Counted from the first letter of the stretch, positions 25,853-34,665 are shown. The stretch: 60,128 bases of DNA from Pseudomonas sp. ISL-84 (GCA_018613035.1 JAGGRA010000034.1:17773-77900), one strand, 5' to 3'. Notes: generated by a model not told the origin, from the sequence alone. Numbers and translations are program-made.

Positions 25853-26426
25853 CAAGTGGAAAAATCTATTTTTTGTTTTGCTGGCGATTAATGCATTCAT
25901 TATCATATTTTTGCTTATTTTTATTAGCTTGCCAGCTGAAGATGAAGAATATATAGCTAACAAAGTTAATGAAAGTAATTATGTACCTTTTAATATTCAG
26001 GCAAATAAAGAGGATCTTAATAGGGTAATTAACCATTATCTTGAAAAAGAAGGGCTGACCGGAGGAGCGATTGATTATAAAGTGCTGCTGAATGACGAAG
26101 TGGATTTATATGGATCAATCCCATTTTTTAGCCAGGATCTGCAAATGAAGCTTTCGTTCGAACCGGAAGCATTGGAAAACGGGGATGTAGTTCTTCAGCA
26201 GAAATCAATATCCGTCGGGCAGATGAATCTGCCTGTCTCCCATGTTCTGAAATTGGTCAGGGATCGTTATAAACTTCCCGAAGGGGTCACCATTCAGCCT
26301 AAGGAAGAAAGAATATATGTGTCACTGCAAAAAATGAAGCTTAAAAGTGATGTGAAAGTAAAAGTGGATGAATTTAATTTAAAACAGGATGATATCCGAT
26401 TTACTCTTTTAGTTCCTGTAAAATAA
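25827..26426 (+). CDS. ypmS: YpmS family membrane-anchored protein (DUF2140)
   Basis: About 199 residues: one N-terminal membrane helix (NLFFVLLAINAFIIIFLLIFI) then an extracytoplasmic domain, matching YpmS. The function is unknown. The start is uncertain: ATG at 25827 lies inside ypmR with a weak ribosome site, while TTG at 25842 has GGAGAG at good spacing and gives the more usual short cytoplasmic tail. Cotranscribed with ypmR as in B. subtilis. Confidence 0.8.
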   Translation: MERVQLKDNKWKNLFFVLLAINAFIIIFLLIFISLPAEDEEYIANKVNESNYVPFNIQANKEDLNRVINHYLEKEGLTGGAIDYKVLLNDEVDLYGSIPFFSQDLQMKLSFEPEALENGDVVLQQKSISVGQMNLPVSHVLKLVRDRYKLPEGVTIQPKEERIYVSLQKMKLKSDVKVKVDEFNLKQDDIRFTLLVPVK

Positions 26427-26436
26427 TTAGCATGGA

Positions 26437-26475
26437 TAAGGAATCCTTTCAGAAACTGAAAGGATCCTTTTTTTA
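26437..26475 (+). terminator. Terminator of ypmR-ypmS
   Basis: AAGGAATCCTTTCAG-AAA-CTGAAAGGATCCTTTTTTT; the stem may also serve the convergent gene. Confidence 0.85.
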
Positions 26476-26505
26476 TTATATGCTGGCTACTTTTTCGAAT
26501 CAGCA

Positions 26506-27276
26506 TCAGCCAGGAAGAATGATTGCTTCTAATTCAGGCTCACCAGCTACGGAGCCCACTGCCAATAAGGTATATACCTGATCTGCCTTAAATTGGGTGC
26601 GCGGTATTGCTAAGGCAACATTCGGAGTACCGGCAATTCTCGCTTCCAAATCGACAGTCATTGGGGTTAAAGCCAGATATTTGCTGGCCTGCCGGAACGA
26701 TATGTTCGGAAAAATCACATCCCGATTTTTTACAGCAATATCGACAGCCGGGGCATCCGGTGAAAGATGGACAAACCTGATTTTTGTTTCTCCGGATGGC
26801 ACATCAGGCTGATCTTCTAAAACCACAAGCTTTAACTTGGCGGCGTTTCCTGCGGCAATCACTGTATATACCTTCCCTGATTCAACTGTAATCTTTCTGC
26901 TTAAAACAGTAGAAACCATATTTCCTGCTGGGTAAATATCAATCTGGTATCTTCCTGCCGGCAATGATAGGTAATCACTTGCTTCTTTATATGGAAAGTC
27001 CTTCAATATTCTTGTGCCGTTTACATAGATATCAACTGGGCCTGCATCAGGTGATGTATGAACAATGCGTACTTTTGCTGTTGCTTGCTGGGCTTCTTCA
27101 CCTGCCGGCATCATATTATTTGTGCGCATCATATGCATAGCATAGTTAAGGCAGTGAAGATGTTTCTGATAATAGGCAATATGTTTAGCTGGATCTATAT
27201 ATTTAAAGTATTGTGCTAAAAGGTCATACTTTGCTGCTTTTTGAAAATACCATTGCTGGTTTCTGTCTTTAGCCAT
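26506..27276 (-). CDS. DUF4397 domain protein (two repeats), no signal peptide
   Basis: 256 residues. A helical, histidine- and tyrosine-rich N-terminal region (about 1-55: YFQKAAKYDLLAQYFKYIDP, AYYQKHLHCLNYAMHMM) precedes two tandem DUF4397 beta-sandwich domains. Each domain starts with VRIVHTSPDAGPVDIYV or IRFVHLSPDAPAVDIAV. DUF4397 domains are usually exported surface modules, but here there is no signal peptide, so a spore coat or cytoplasmic location is possible. GGAGCGAGGAG upstream of the ATG is the ribosome site. Confidence 0.85.
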   Translation of the reverse strand: MAKDRNQQWYFQKAAKYDLLAQYFKYIDPAKHIAYYQKHLHCLNYAMHMMRTNNMMPAGEEAQQATAKVRIVHTSPDAGPVDIYVNGTRILKDFPYKEASDYLSLPAGRYQIDIYPAGNMVSTVLSRKITVESGKVYTVIAAGNAAKLKLVVLEDQPDVPSGETKIRFVHLSPDAPAVDIAVKNRDVIFPNISFRQASKYLALTPMTVDLEARIAGTPNVALAIPRTQFKADQVYTLLAVGSVAGEPELEAIILPG

Positions 27277-27393
27277 ACTCCTCGCTCCTATCTCATTTGC
27301 TTACATCTCTAACATATGCGCTTCTTTGGGTTGGTGTCACAACTTGAAGGAGCCCTTTAATCCTTAAAGATAAGATGAAAATTAAATAAAGTC

Positions 27394-27422
27394 TTTACTT
27401 TTGGCGTAATCTTCCATATAAT
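27394..27422 (+). promoter_or_regulatory. SigA-type promoter before a 23-codon ORF
   Basis: TTTACT (27394-27399), 17 bp, TATAAT (27417-27422). Confidence 0.6.
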
Positions 27423-27454
27423 AAAAATAAATAAACGAAAGCGGGTGATGTGCT

Positions 27455-27526
27455 ATGACAAAGGGAATTCTTGTTTATACGTTCATTGTAAATAATTCAG
27501 GCACAGCCCAATTTGAATTCGTTTAA
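27455..27526 (+). CDS. Putative 23-residue peptide gene
   Basis: ATG follows GCGGGTGATGTGCT and the frame runs 23 codons (MTKGILVYTFIV to GTAQFEFV). It has a promoter 33 bp upstream (27394-27422) and a strong terminator at 27562-27592, so a transcript of about 160 nt is expected. Whether the peptide is made, or the RNA itself is the product, cannot be decided from sequence. No family recognised. Confidence 0.4.
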   Translation: MTKGILVYTFIVNNSGTAQFEFV

Positions 27527-27561
27527 TCGAGCGGAAACTGTAATGTTTTTCTATGCTTATT

Positions 27562-27592
27562 AAACCATGGGCTGATGGCCTATGGTTTTTTG
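27562..27592 (+). terminator. Terminator of the short transcript
   Basis: AAACCATGGGC-TGAT-GGCCTATGGTTT followed by TTTTGG; one bulge in the stem. Confidence 0.75.
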
Positions 27593-27661
27593 GTTTGCGA
27601 AAATACGGAATTGGCATAAGAAGTACCTTCCAAAATAATAATAAGCATGGAGGAACAAACC

Positions 27662-28720
27662 TTGACTATTAATAACTATGGATTTGATGATTATTTTAAA
27701 GAAGCATTTTCAGCATATGAACAAAAGGAGTATCAAATTGGACGTGTCGCCTTAGAGCATAAAAGGATGTACCGTGTCTGGACGGAAAAAGGGGAAATGC
27801 TTTGTGAAGTAACAGGCAAATTCTCATTTGAAGCTACTGCCAGAGAAGACTACCCGGCAGTTGGTGATTGGGTTGTGATTAAAGAGAGGGCAGGTGAACA
27901 GCGTGGGTCGATTCATGCTGTGCTGCCAAGAAAAAGCAAGTTCTCAAGAAAATCTGCGGGAGTAAGTACGGAAGAACAAATTGTTGCCGCTAACGTGGAT
28001 ACCATCTTTCTAGTTAACTCACTTAACGAGGATCTAAATTTAAGGAGATTGGAAAGATACTTGCTATTATCCTGGGAAAGCGGTGCTAACCCTGTCATTG
28101 TTCTGACAAAGGCAGATCTTTGCAGTAATCTGCTGGAAAAGCTTGAAGAAGTAGAAAGTATTGCAATGGGGGTCCCTATTGTTTCAATTAGTGTAGTAGA
28201 AGAGAAGGGAATAGAAGGCTTAAAGCCATTTCTTGCACCAGGTAAAACAATAGCATTGCTTGGTTCGTCAGGTGTAGGAAAATCGACACTCACAAATTAT
28301 CTGCTTGGGCAGGAAAAGCAAAAGGTCCAGGATATCAGAGAAAGCGATGACAAGGGGAAACACACAACTACACACCGTGAACTCATTCTGCTTCCTGAAG
28401 GTTCGGTGCTGATAGACACTCCGGGAATGAGAGAGCTTCAGCTGTGGGAAAGCGAAAGCGGACTTTCTGAAAGCTTTACTGATATTGAATCGGCCGCAAA
28501 AAACTGCAAATTCAGGGACTGTACACACGAGAATGAACCAGGATGTGCTGTTATCCTGCAGGTCGAGGAAGGTACCCTTTCCCGTGGGCGCCTTAATAGC
28601 TATAAGAAGCTTCTAAAGGAGCTTGCTTATTTGGACAGAAAACAGGATAAGCGGGCCCAATCGGAGGAACGCAAACGCTGGAAAAAAATCAGCGCTGCCG
28701 TAAAGCATAAAAGAGTATAA
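27662..28720 (+). CDS. rsgA: RsgA-type circularly permuted GTPase (ribosome small-subunit maturation)
   Basis: 352 residues. An N-terminal OB-fold (about 25-110) precedes the permuted GTPase with G4 VLTKADL, then G1 GSSGVGKST, G3 DTPGMREL, and a C-terminal zinc module with the C-x5-C-x-H-x5-C pattern (NCKFRDCTHENEPGC). RsgA aids 30S subunit maturation. It is longer than the housekeeping YloQ/RsgA of B. subtilis (about 298), has a long N-terminal extension and a basic C-terminal tail, and stands outside the prkC locus, so it is probably the second RsgA paralogue. TTG at 27662 is eight bases after GGAGG; the ATG at 27647 lies just before that site and has none itself. Confidence 0.85.
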   Translation: MTINNYGFDDYFKEAFSAYEQKEYQIGRVALEHKRMYRVWTEKGEMLCEVTGKFSFEATAREDYPAVGDWVVIKERAGEQRGSIHAVLPRKSKFSRKSAGVSTEEQIVAANVDTIFLVNSLNEDLNLRRLERYLLLSWESGANPVIVLTKADLCSNLLEKLEEVESIAMGVPIVSISVVEEKGIEGLKPFLAPGKTIALLGSSGVGKSTLTNYLLGQEKQKVQDIRESDDKGKHTTTHRELILLPEGSVLIDTPGMRELQLWESESGLSESFTDIESAAKNCKFRDCTHENEPGCAVILQVEEGTLSRGRLNSYKKLLKELAYLDRKQDKRAQSEERKRWKKISAAVKHKRV

Positions 28721-28726
28721 AATTTC

Positions 28727-28757
28727 AGAAACCTCTTCATTGAAGGGGTTTCTTTTG
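28727..28757 (+). terminator. Terminator after the rsgA paralogue
   Basis: GAAACCTCTTCA and TGAAGGGGTTTC form the stem, with TTTTGC after it. Confidence 0.75.
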
Positions 28758-28858
28758 CATATGAAAGATATTTTCATTAATCTTATGTATATGGCGTAAA
28801 ATCTTCTTTTAAAGGGAAAATGTAAAAGGTAGAGAAGTGCCGGAAAGAGGTGGACAGA

Positions 28859-29398
28859 ATGGGAGATAAACATTACGAAGCAGCAACATTTGCAGGAGGC
28901 TGCTTTTGGTGTATGGTGAAGCCATTTGATGAACAGCCTGGAATCAAGGAAGTGATATCCGGCTATACTGGGGGAACAGTCAGGAACCCTACCTACCAGG
29001 AAGTATGTTCAGAGACAACTGGCCATTATGAAGCAGTCCAAATCGTGTTTGATCCCCAGGTTTTTCCTTACGAAAAGCTCCTGGAATTGTATTGGCAGCA
29101 GATTGATCCGACAGATGAGGGCGGCCAGTTTTACGATAGGGGCCAGTCCTACCAGACAGCCATTTTCTATCACAATGAAAACCAAAAACAACAGGCAGAG
29201 GAATCGAAGCAGGAGCTGGAGGAAAACGGTCCTTTTACAAAACCGATTGTGACAAAAATACTTCCGGCTTCAGACTTTTACCCTGCAGAAGGTTATCACC
29301 AGCATTACTACAAAAAGAATCCAGGAAGGTACGAAGCTTATCAGACCGGATCGGGAAGAAAGGCCTTTATAAAGGCACACTGGGGTGAAAGCATATGA
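28859..29398 (+). CDS. msrA: Peptide methionine-S-sulfoxide reductase MsrA
   Basis: 179 residues. The signature [10 protein letters not shown] carries the catalytic cysteine (Cys15); other family segments are SGYTGG, GHYEAVQ, and [13 protein letters not shown] near the C-terminus. It repairs methionine S-sulfoxide using thioredoxin. ATG at 28859 with GAGGTG is preferred over GTG at 28850. Its stop overlaps the msrB start by four bases. Confidence 0.95.
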   Translation: MGDKHYEAATFAGGCFWCMVKPFDEQPGIKEVISGYTGGTVRNPTYQEVCSETTGHYEAVQIVFDPQVFPYEKLLELYWQQIDPTDEGGQFYDRGQSYQTAIFYHNENQKQQAEESKQELEENGPFTKPIVTKILPASDFYPAEGYHQHYYKKNPGRYEAYQTGSGRKAFIKAHWGESI

Positions 29399-29835
29399 AG
29401 AGCAATAAAGAGGAATTAAAGCAGAAACTCAACCCTATGCAGTATGATGTAACTCAGAATAATGGTACAGAACCTCCATTTCGTAATGAATACTGGAATG
29501 AATTTAAAGATGGAATATATGTGGATATTGTATCTGGAAAACCTCTCTTCAGCTCAAAGGATAAATATGATGCAGGATGTGGATGGCCGAGCTTTACCAA
29601 GCCTATCGAAGAGAATGAAATTTTGGAAAAAGAAGATCAGAGCCATTTCATGGTCAGGACAGAAGTGAGAAGCAAAACAGCAGATTCACATCTTGGCCAT
29701 GTTTTTGATGATGGGCCGGGACCTGCAGGCCTGCGTTACTGCATTAATTCAGCTGCTCTTAGGTTTATTCCCAAGGAGAAGCTAGAGGAAGAGGGCTACA
29801 AAGAATATCAGAAATTATTCGATGATGCAAATTAA
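29395..29835 (+). CDS. msrB: Peptide methionine-R-sulfoxide reductase MsrB
   Basis: 146 residues. Motifs: [35 protein letters not shown] and [11 protein letters not shown] with the catalytic cysteine. One Cys precedes WPSF, but the zinc-binding CxxC pairs of some MsrBs are absent. It reduces methionine R-sulfoxide and complements MsrA; the two are translationally coupled (ATGA overlap). Confidence 0.95.
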   Translation: MKSNKEELKQKLNPMQYDVTQNNGTEPPFRNEYWNEFKDGIYVDIVSGKPLFSSKDKYDAGCGWPSFTKPIEENEILEKEDQSHFMVRTEVRSKTADSHLGHVFDDGPGPAGLRYCINSAALRFIPKEKLEEEGYKEYQKLFDDAN

Positions 29836-29853
29836 GAATTGGAAGGTGTTTTT

Positions 29854-30351
29854 ATGTTTAAAAAGCTATTTGGAAAAAAAGAAACTTTAAAATCTTTAGA
29901 AGTTAAGGCTGCATTAACAGGCACAGCTATTAATCTTGAAGAAGTTCCGGATCCAGTGTTTGCTGAAAAAATGATGGGGGATGGCGTTGCTATCGAACCT
30001 TCAGAAGGGGTAGTTGTCTCACCAGTAAATGGAGAGATTATGCAAGTTTTCCCGACAAAGCATGCCATTGGAATACGCGCTGAAAATGGGGCGGAAATAT
30101 TAATTCACATCGGTCTTGAAACGGTCTCCATGAAAGGGGAAGGATTTGAGACACATGTTTCTGAAGGCACAAAGGTTAATGTAGGCGAAAAGCTAGTTAC
30201 GTTTGATTTGGATCTTGTTAAAGAGAAAGCGAAAAGCACGGTTACTCCAATCATCGTAACAAATGGCGACAAGATTGCATCACTTGAGAAAAACGCTGAA
30301 GGTCCTGTAACAAGAGGTAACTCTCCAATCATGACAATTACGGCAAAATAA
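29854..30351 (+). CDS. ypqE: PTS glucose-type EIIA component (YpqE-like)
   Basis: 165 residues, a stand-alone EIIA-Glc domain. The active-site histidine is in EILIHIGLET (about residue 85), and the N-terminal FAEKMMGDGVAIEPSEG segment and the GNSPIMTI end fit the fold. It passes phosphate from HPr to an EIIB elsewhere. ypqE lies next to the msr genes in B. subtilis too. ATG at 29854 with GGAAGGTG is chosen over TTG at 29839. It starts 18 bp after msrB. Confidence 0.92.
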   Translation: MFKKLFGKKETLKSLEVKAALTGTAINLEEVPDPVFAEKMMGDGVAIEPSEGVVVSPVNGEIMQVFPTKHAIGIRAENGAEILIHIGLETVSMKGEGFETHVSEGTKVNVGEKLVTFDLDLVKEKAKSTVTPIIVTNGDKIASLEKNAEGPVTRGNSPIMTITAK

Positions 30352-30355
30352 AAAG

Positions 30356-30388
30356 GAAAGCCGCCTTGGATGGGCGGCTTTTCTTTTT
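30356..30388 (+). terminator. Terminator after ypqE
   Basis: AAAGCCGCC-TTGGATG-GGCGGCTTT then TCTTTTTATT. Confidence 0.9.
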
Positions 30389-30400
30389 ATTATTTATTTA

Positions 30401-31000
30401 TTACATAGAATGTTCCTTAACTGGATTCCCCTTTGAGGTCATTCCTCCTGAAAGAATAAACTTCATGGCGTTTTCAGGCTTAACACCAATAATCTCAACA
30501 TGTTCTTTGGGGATTAAAAAAGTGAAGCCTGCTACCTGAAAAGTTTGGGGAACATATACAGCTATATATTCCTTTAGGGGATGATAAAAATCCTCCAGCT
30601 CTTCCGAGGTTATGAACCCAAGGCTCTTCATTTCAGTTCCGGGTATCGTAACAAGTGCTACTTTTGAGAATGACTTTTTTTCGCCCAAAAAAGAGTGGAC
30701 AGTATCCTTAATCACCGAGTAAATGGTTTTAACAAGGGGAATTTTTTCAAGGAGGCGATCAACTAGCTTGATAATAGAACCGGTAATAAATTTTGTTGAA
30801 AGCCAGCCAAATAGAGTAATCAGTACTAATGTAGCCAAAAGTCCGACACCTGGAATATAATCTTCTTTCAGATAGGGCTTCAGGACATTCCCCATAAGGC
30901 TATCCAAAAATAAAAAAGTTTTGACAACTACAAAAATCGCTAAAATAATGGGCACAATGGTTATAATCCCATTAATAAAATTCTTTAACAAGCTTTTCAT
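30401..31000 (-). CDS. DUF502 family membrane protein
   Basis: 199 residues with two N-terminal membrane helices (FINGIITIVPIILAIFVVV and YIPGVGLLATLVLITLFGW) and a cytoplasmic or external C-terminal domain containing IPLVKTIYSVIKD, VALVTIPGTEMKSLGFIT and FLIPKEHVEIIGV, all typical of DUF502. The function is unknown. AGGAGAAATAAAGGT precedes the ATG. It follows the SGNH gene at close spacing on the same strand and they are probably cotranscribed. Confidence 0.85.
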   Translation of the reverse strand: MKSLLKNFINGIITIVPIILAIFVVVKTFLFLDSLMGNVLKPYLKEDYIPGVGLLATLVLITLFGWLSTKFITGSIIKLVDRLLEKIPLVKTIYSVIKDTVHSFLGEKKSFSKVALVTIPGTEMKSLGFITSEELEDFYHPLKEYIAVYVPQTFQVAGFTFLIPKEHVEIIGVKPENAMKFILSGGMTSKGNPVKEHSM

Positions 31001-31038
31001 ACCTTTATTTCTCCTCTTCCAAACGGGAAAAAATTTTT

Positions 31039-32130
31039 CTATTCTGCTTTTGTCAGGATGGAAGAAATCTGTATGACAGAATCGTCCAAATTATTATTGA
31101 CTGATTTTTCACCCGACACAATAAACTTTACATGATGGGGACCATTTTCGAGCCCGCTCGCAATATACTGATATCTTTCTTTTGTTAAAGGCCACCATGC
31201 AGAAAGCGATGTAACAAAAACTTCATCAATAAAAACATCCATCTTGCTTCCCATTTCGCTTCTGATCATATTTACTCCTAAAAAAGGACCGGTAAACTGA
31301 TATTCCAGGCTGTCACCAGGTTGGCTGCTTTCCCAAATGCCGTCCTTGTGCATAAATGAACCTGATATGTCTGTTACATGCGGTATAGAAGCAATTTCAA
31401 AGTCTGTATCCTCATTAATTGGAGCGGATAAGGCAGCTGTTTCTGCTTTATTAGCAGTAAATTCTTTTAACTGTTTATATAAGGTATTTGCATAGATTTC
31501 ATAACCCGCATCATTGGGATGGACCATATCCTTTGTCAGTTCCTCGATAGGCTGTCCTGATTGTTCAAAGGGTTTTCTCATATCAATATTTTTTGCTCCA
31601 TAATGATTTGAAATCGTTGTTATAGCCTGGGCAAACCCTTCATTGTCAAGCGGGCTTTCAGTAATTGTAATAATTTCTGTATCAGGATAAAGCTGTTTAG
31701 TCTTCCGGATCAATCCTTCATAAAAAAACGAGAATTCCTCTTCATTCATATATTTACGGTCATTTTCCCCAAAGACGATAAACGTTAAGTCAATTTTTCC
31801 TAAATGCTTTGATTGCTGCAGCTTATAGAAACCTTCAAACGCGGTTGCGCCGCTCTGTACTAATGAATGTCGCTTGGCTTTAATCCCGTACTCTTTATTC
31901 AAAAGCCGTTCAAGCCGGGAAAACCATGCCGTTGATTTTGAGGTTGCGCCTGAACCCCTGCCGATGCTATCTCCAATGATAAGATAATTGATATTCTCTT
32001 TGCTGGCCAGTTTTTCATAAACACTAGTAGGATTGGCGCTTTCTGCTTTTGATATGCTATCAAATAATTGATACAAACCATAAATAAAAGTGATGATAAA
32101 AAAATATATGCCAATCTTCCTTTTCTTCAT
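31039..32130 (-). CDS. Membrane-anchored SGNH/GDSL hydrolase
   Basis: 363 residues. An N-terminal signal anchor (KIGIYFFIITFIYGLYQLF) leads to an SGNH hydrolase domain (about 45-220) with IIGDSIGRGSGA (block I), FGENDRKY (block III, GEND for GxND) and MVHPNDAGYEIY (block V, His). A C-terminal beta-rich domain (about 240-360) probably binds carbohydrate. Likely an exported esterase or deacetylase acting on cell wall or polysaccharide (inference). ATG at 32130 has GGGGGG at good spacing; the ATG at 32145 overlaps that site. Confidence 0.82.
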   Translation of the reverse strand: MKKRKIGIYFFIITFIYGLYQLFDSISKAESANPTSVYEKLASKENINYLIIGDSIGRGSGATSKSTAWFSRLERLLNKEYGIKAKRHSLVQSGATAFEGFYKLQQSKHLGKIDLTFIVFGENDRKYMNEEEFSFFYEGLIRKTKQLYPDTEIITITESPLDNEGFAQAITTISNHYGAKNIDMRKPFEQSGQPIEELTKDMVHPNDAGYEIYANTLYKQLKEFTANKAETAALSAPINEDTDFEIASIPHVTDISGSFMHKDGIWESSQPGDSLEYQFTGPFLGVNMIRSEMGSKMDVFIDEVFVTSLSAWWPLTKERYQYIASGLENGPHHVKFIVSGEKSVNNNLDDSVIQISSILTKAE

Positions 32131-32267
32131 TGGTTTGCCCCCCATTTTTTACAATTTCCTTATTGTTATCGTACCCTAATAATGCCTATGGTGAAAAGCT
32201 TAAATATGAGGTAAAGCGATTTTTTATTAAAAATGGGCAAATGCACATGCGGGTCAAGTCCCTGCCA

Positions 32268-32276
32268 CATACATTA
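32268..32276 (+). promoter_or_regulatory. Possible SigK-type -10 element before yjcZ-like gene
   Basis: CATACATTA fits the SigK -10 pattern CATANNNTA, 44 bp upstream of a spore-type gene. The -35 is not clear. Confidence 0.3.
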
Positions 32277-32320
32277 ATATTGAAAATGCCCAAGAAATCT
32301 TTGTTGAGGAGTGATTGTTA

Positions 32321-32488
32321 ATGTATAAAGGTGCAGTTGCTGGTGCAGGTTACGACCAATGCTATCCTGGATATGGATATCCTGTAGCAGGTGCTCATTA
32401 CGGCGGAGGTTATGGCGGATTTGCCTTAATCGTTGTATTGTTCATTTTATTAATTATCATCGGAGCATGCTGCTGCGGCAAATGGTAA
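32321..32488 (+). CDS. YjcZ family small sporulation membrane protein
   Basis: 55 residues: a glycine- and tyrosine-rich head (GYDQCYPGYGYPVAGAHYGG) then the family signature GGFALIVVLFILLIIIG, a single membrane helix, ending in CCCGKW. This signature is typical of the YjcZ/YczN family of short sporulation proteins in Bacillaceae. TTGAGGAGTG precedes the ATG. The triple cysteine at the end is unusual. Followed by a terminator. Confidence 0.85.
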   Translation: MYKGAVAGAGYDQCYPGYGYPVAGAHYGGGYGGFALIVVLFILLIIIGACCCGKW

Positions 32489-32502
32489 TATAATGGATTT
32501 AA

Positions 32503-32537
32503 AGAGGGCTGTCCTTAAGGGGCAGCCCTTTTTTATA
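32503..32537 (+). terminator. Terminator of the yjcZ-like gene
   Basis: AGGGCTGTCC-TTAAG-GGGCAGCCC with six Ts; a MITE has inserted just after it. Confidence 0.85.
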
Positions 32538-32540
32538 TTT

Positions 32541-32823
32541 GGCTGTTTTCGCAAAGTTTGTTGCTTACAAACTAGTTTTAATTACTGAGTTGATTGGAGT
32601 GGAAGGCACTTGATCCTCGAAAATGCATTCGCATTTTCTTCGTGCGGTGCTTATTCGAGGAAGATTATTCAATGTCCTGCGGGAAGAGAGGGAGCGGGAG
32701 ACCCCGCAGGCGTGAAACGCCGAGGAGGCTCCCGTTCCTCCCCGCGGGTTCGCTGCGTGACTGGAGCGGAAATCAACGGGCAAGCTTTATAGTCCAAAAA
32801 CAACAATCTATACGAAAATAGCC
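32541..32823. mobile_element. Intact MITE-like element, 283 bp, with 8-bp target duplication
   Basis: The ends form an imperfect terminal inverted repeat of about 23 bp (GGCTGTTTTCGCAAAGTTTG at the left; the inverse of GGCTATTTTCGTATAGATTG at the right). The flanks carry the same 8 bp, TTATATTT, at 32533-32540 and 32824-32831. The core (32589-32777) starts GTTGATTGGAG and ends GCGGAAATCAAC and contains strong GC-rich hairpins. No protein is supported; the reading frames here are artefacts of the repeat. Confidence 0.85.
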
Positions 32824-33080
32824 TTATATTTTGTTCCTTTGGGGAGGTCAATTTTGAAGGGAGGCGCTTAAATAGAACGTAACGGAACCTGATGGCGAAA
32901 AGCAAACGACCCAGTGTAAATAAGGAAAGGCTTACATAGACAAGAGCCCCGGCGCGTACCCCCCTTGAAAAAAGCTCTAATCCCATCTACATATTTTTTG
33001 TCTGAATTTATAGAATAGAATGCAAAATGCTCCAAAGACGAACATTTATCATATTATATAAAATATAGTTCGGAAAAACG

Positions 33081-33109
33081 TTGACTGATTAAGTTATATT
33101 TGATATAGT
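33081..33109 (+). promoter_or_regulatory. SigA promoter of the FAD-dependent oxidoreductase gene
   Basis: TTGACT (33081-33086), 17 bp, TATAGT (33104-33109). The interval 32832-33080 upstream holds nothing I can identify. Confidence 0.75.
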
Positions 33110-33159
33110 TACATTTGGTTAAAGAAATAAATGAAAAATGCGTCTGGGGGAATGGGACG

Positions 33160-34626
33160 ATGAAAACAAATTATGATGTGATAGTGGTCGGCGCTGGGCC
33201 GGCGGGAATATTTACTTGCTATGAGCTAACGCTGAAAATGCCTGAAGCTAATATCTTATTAATTGATAAAGGTCATGATATATATAGAAGAAATTGTCCA
33301 ATTTTACAGAAAAAAATTGAGAAATGCCCGCCAGCTGCAGGGAGAAAAGAGTTTGCAGGATGCCTTCCCGCGTGTTCTATCACAAATGGTTTTGGCGGAG
33401 CAGGTGCTTATTCAGACGGAAAGTTTAATATCACAAGTGAATTTGGCGGCTGGATGACCGATTATCTCCCTGATTCCCAAGTTGTTGAATTGATTAAATA
33501 TGTGGATGAAATTAACCTGCAGCACGGGGCGACTGAAAGCATTACCGATCCGATGACTGATGAAGTGCGGGATATCGAGCGTCGCGGATATGCAGCCGGT
33601 CTTAAGCTACTACGTGCCCAGGTGAGACATTTAGGTACAGAACAAAACCTTGAAATTTTAAAAAGCATTTATGAATATCTTCGTGAAAAAATTGATATGT
33701 CCTACAAGACTGAGGTTGAAGATCTAATCACAGAAAAAACAGCTGATGGCCATAAGATTATGGGAGTGAAGCTGAAAGCAGGAAATGAAATCCATGCAGA
33801 AAAAGTGGTTGTCGCACCTGGTAGAGATGGTTCTGTCTGGCTTGCGAACCTTCTAAAGTTGCGCCGTTTAAAAATGATCAATAATCAGGTGGATATTGGT
33901 GTTCGTGTTGAAACCTCCAATATTGTCATGGAAGAGATAAATAAGCATCTTTATGAAGGGAAATTCACCTTCAACACTTCAGTTGGAACTAGAGTCCGAA
34001 CCTTCTGCAGCAACCCATCAGGTCACGTAGTAGTTGAGAATCATTCGGGAATTATGCTTGCAAATGGCCACGCTTATAAAGATCCAAAGCTGGGAAGCCC
34101 GAATACAAACTTTGCGTTGCTTGTTTCTCATACATTCTCTGAGCCCTTCGATAAGCCGAATGAATACGCTCACGAAATTTCCAGGCTTGCGAACAGTCTC
34201 TCAAATGGCGGGATCATCGTTCAAAAATATGGGGATATTTTAAAAGGCAGAAGATCTACAGAGAAAAGAATTAAAGAAGGCTTCCTGGAGCCGACTTTAA
34301 AAGAGGCTGTACCAGGAGATTTAGGCCTGGTTCTTCCATACAATACAATGAAAAGCCTTGTAGAAATGACAGAGGCGTTAAATCATGTTTCACCTGGCCT
34401 TGCATCCGAGCATACACTTTTCTACGGAGTGGAAGCAAAATTCTATTCGGCCCGCCCTAGGTTAAATGACCGATTTGAAACAGAAATCAGCGGCCTTTAT
34501 GTCGGTGGAGACGGTGCAGGAATAACAAGAGGGCTTGCCCAGGCAGGTGCTTGCGGAGTTTGGATTGCAAGAGACATTGTTGAAAAAACAAAGAATGCCC
34601 CAAGAAGAGAACCTGTAACTGTATAA
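33160..34626 (+). CDS. FAD-dependent oxidoreductase (uncharacterised, COG2509-like)
   Basis: 488 residues. A dinucleotide-binding fold at the N-terminus (YDVIVVGAGPAGIFTCYEL), a cysteine-rich stretch after it (CPILQKKIEKCPP to CLPACSITNGFGGAGAYSDGK), and a C-terminal FAD motif GLYVGGDGAGITRGLAQAGACG. This architecture fits the family of uncharacterised FAD-dependent dehydrogenases related to geranylgeranyl reductases. The substrate is unknown. ATG at 33160 is chosen because GGGGGAATGGGA precedes it and it starts the Rossmann strand; an upstream ATG-less frame begins at 33115. Confidence 0.83.
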   Translation: MKTNYDVIVVGAGPAGIFTCYELTLKMPEANILLIDKGHDIYRRNCPILQKKIEKCPPAAGRKEFAGCLPACSITNGFGGAGAYSDGKFNITSEFGGWMTDYLPDSQVVELIKYVDEINLQHGATESITDPMTDEVRDIERRGYAAGLKLLRAQVRHLGTEQNLEILKSIYEYLREKIDMSYKTEVEDLITEKTADGHKIMGVKLKAGNEIHAEKVVVAPGRDGSVWLANLLKLRRLKMINNQVDIGVRVETSNIVMEEINKHLYEGKFTFNTSVGTRVRTFCSNPSGHVVVENHSGIMLANGHAYKDPKLGSPNTNFALLVSHTFSEPFDKPNEYAHEISRLANSLSNGGIIVQKYGDILKGRRSTEKRIKEGFLEPTLKEAVPGDLGLVLPYNTMKSLVEMTEALNHVSPGLASEHTLFYGVEAKFYSARPRLNDRFETEISGLYVGGDGAGITRGLAQAGACGVWIARDIVEKTKNAPRREPVTV

Positions 34627-34632
34627 AGTAAT

Positions 34633-34665
34633 AAAAGGCCTTGCAGCAAAGCAGGCCTTTTTTGT
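34633..34665 (+). terminator. Terminator after the FAD oxidoreductase gene
   Basis: AAAAGGCCTTGC-AGCAAA-GCAGGCCTTTTTT. Confidence 0.9.

Noticed and set aside
32669..32986. 105-codon minus-strand frame with a hydrophobic N-terminal part
   Set aside because: No ribosome site, and half of it runs through a MITE.
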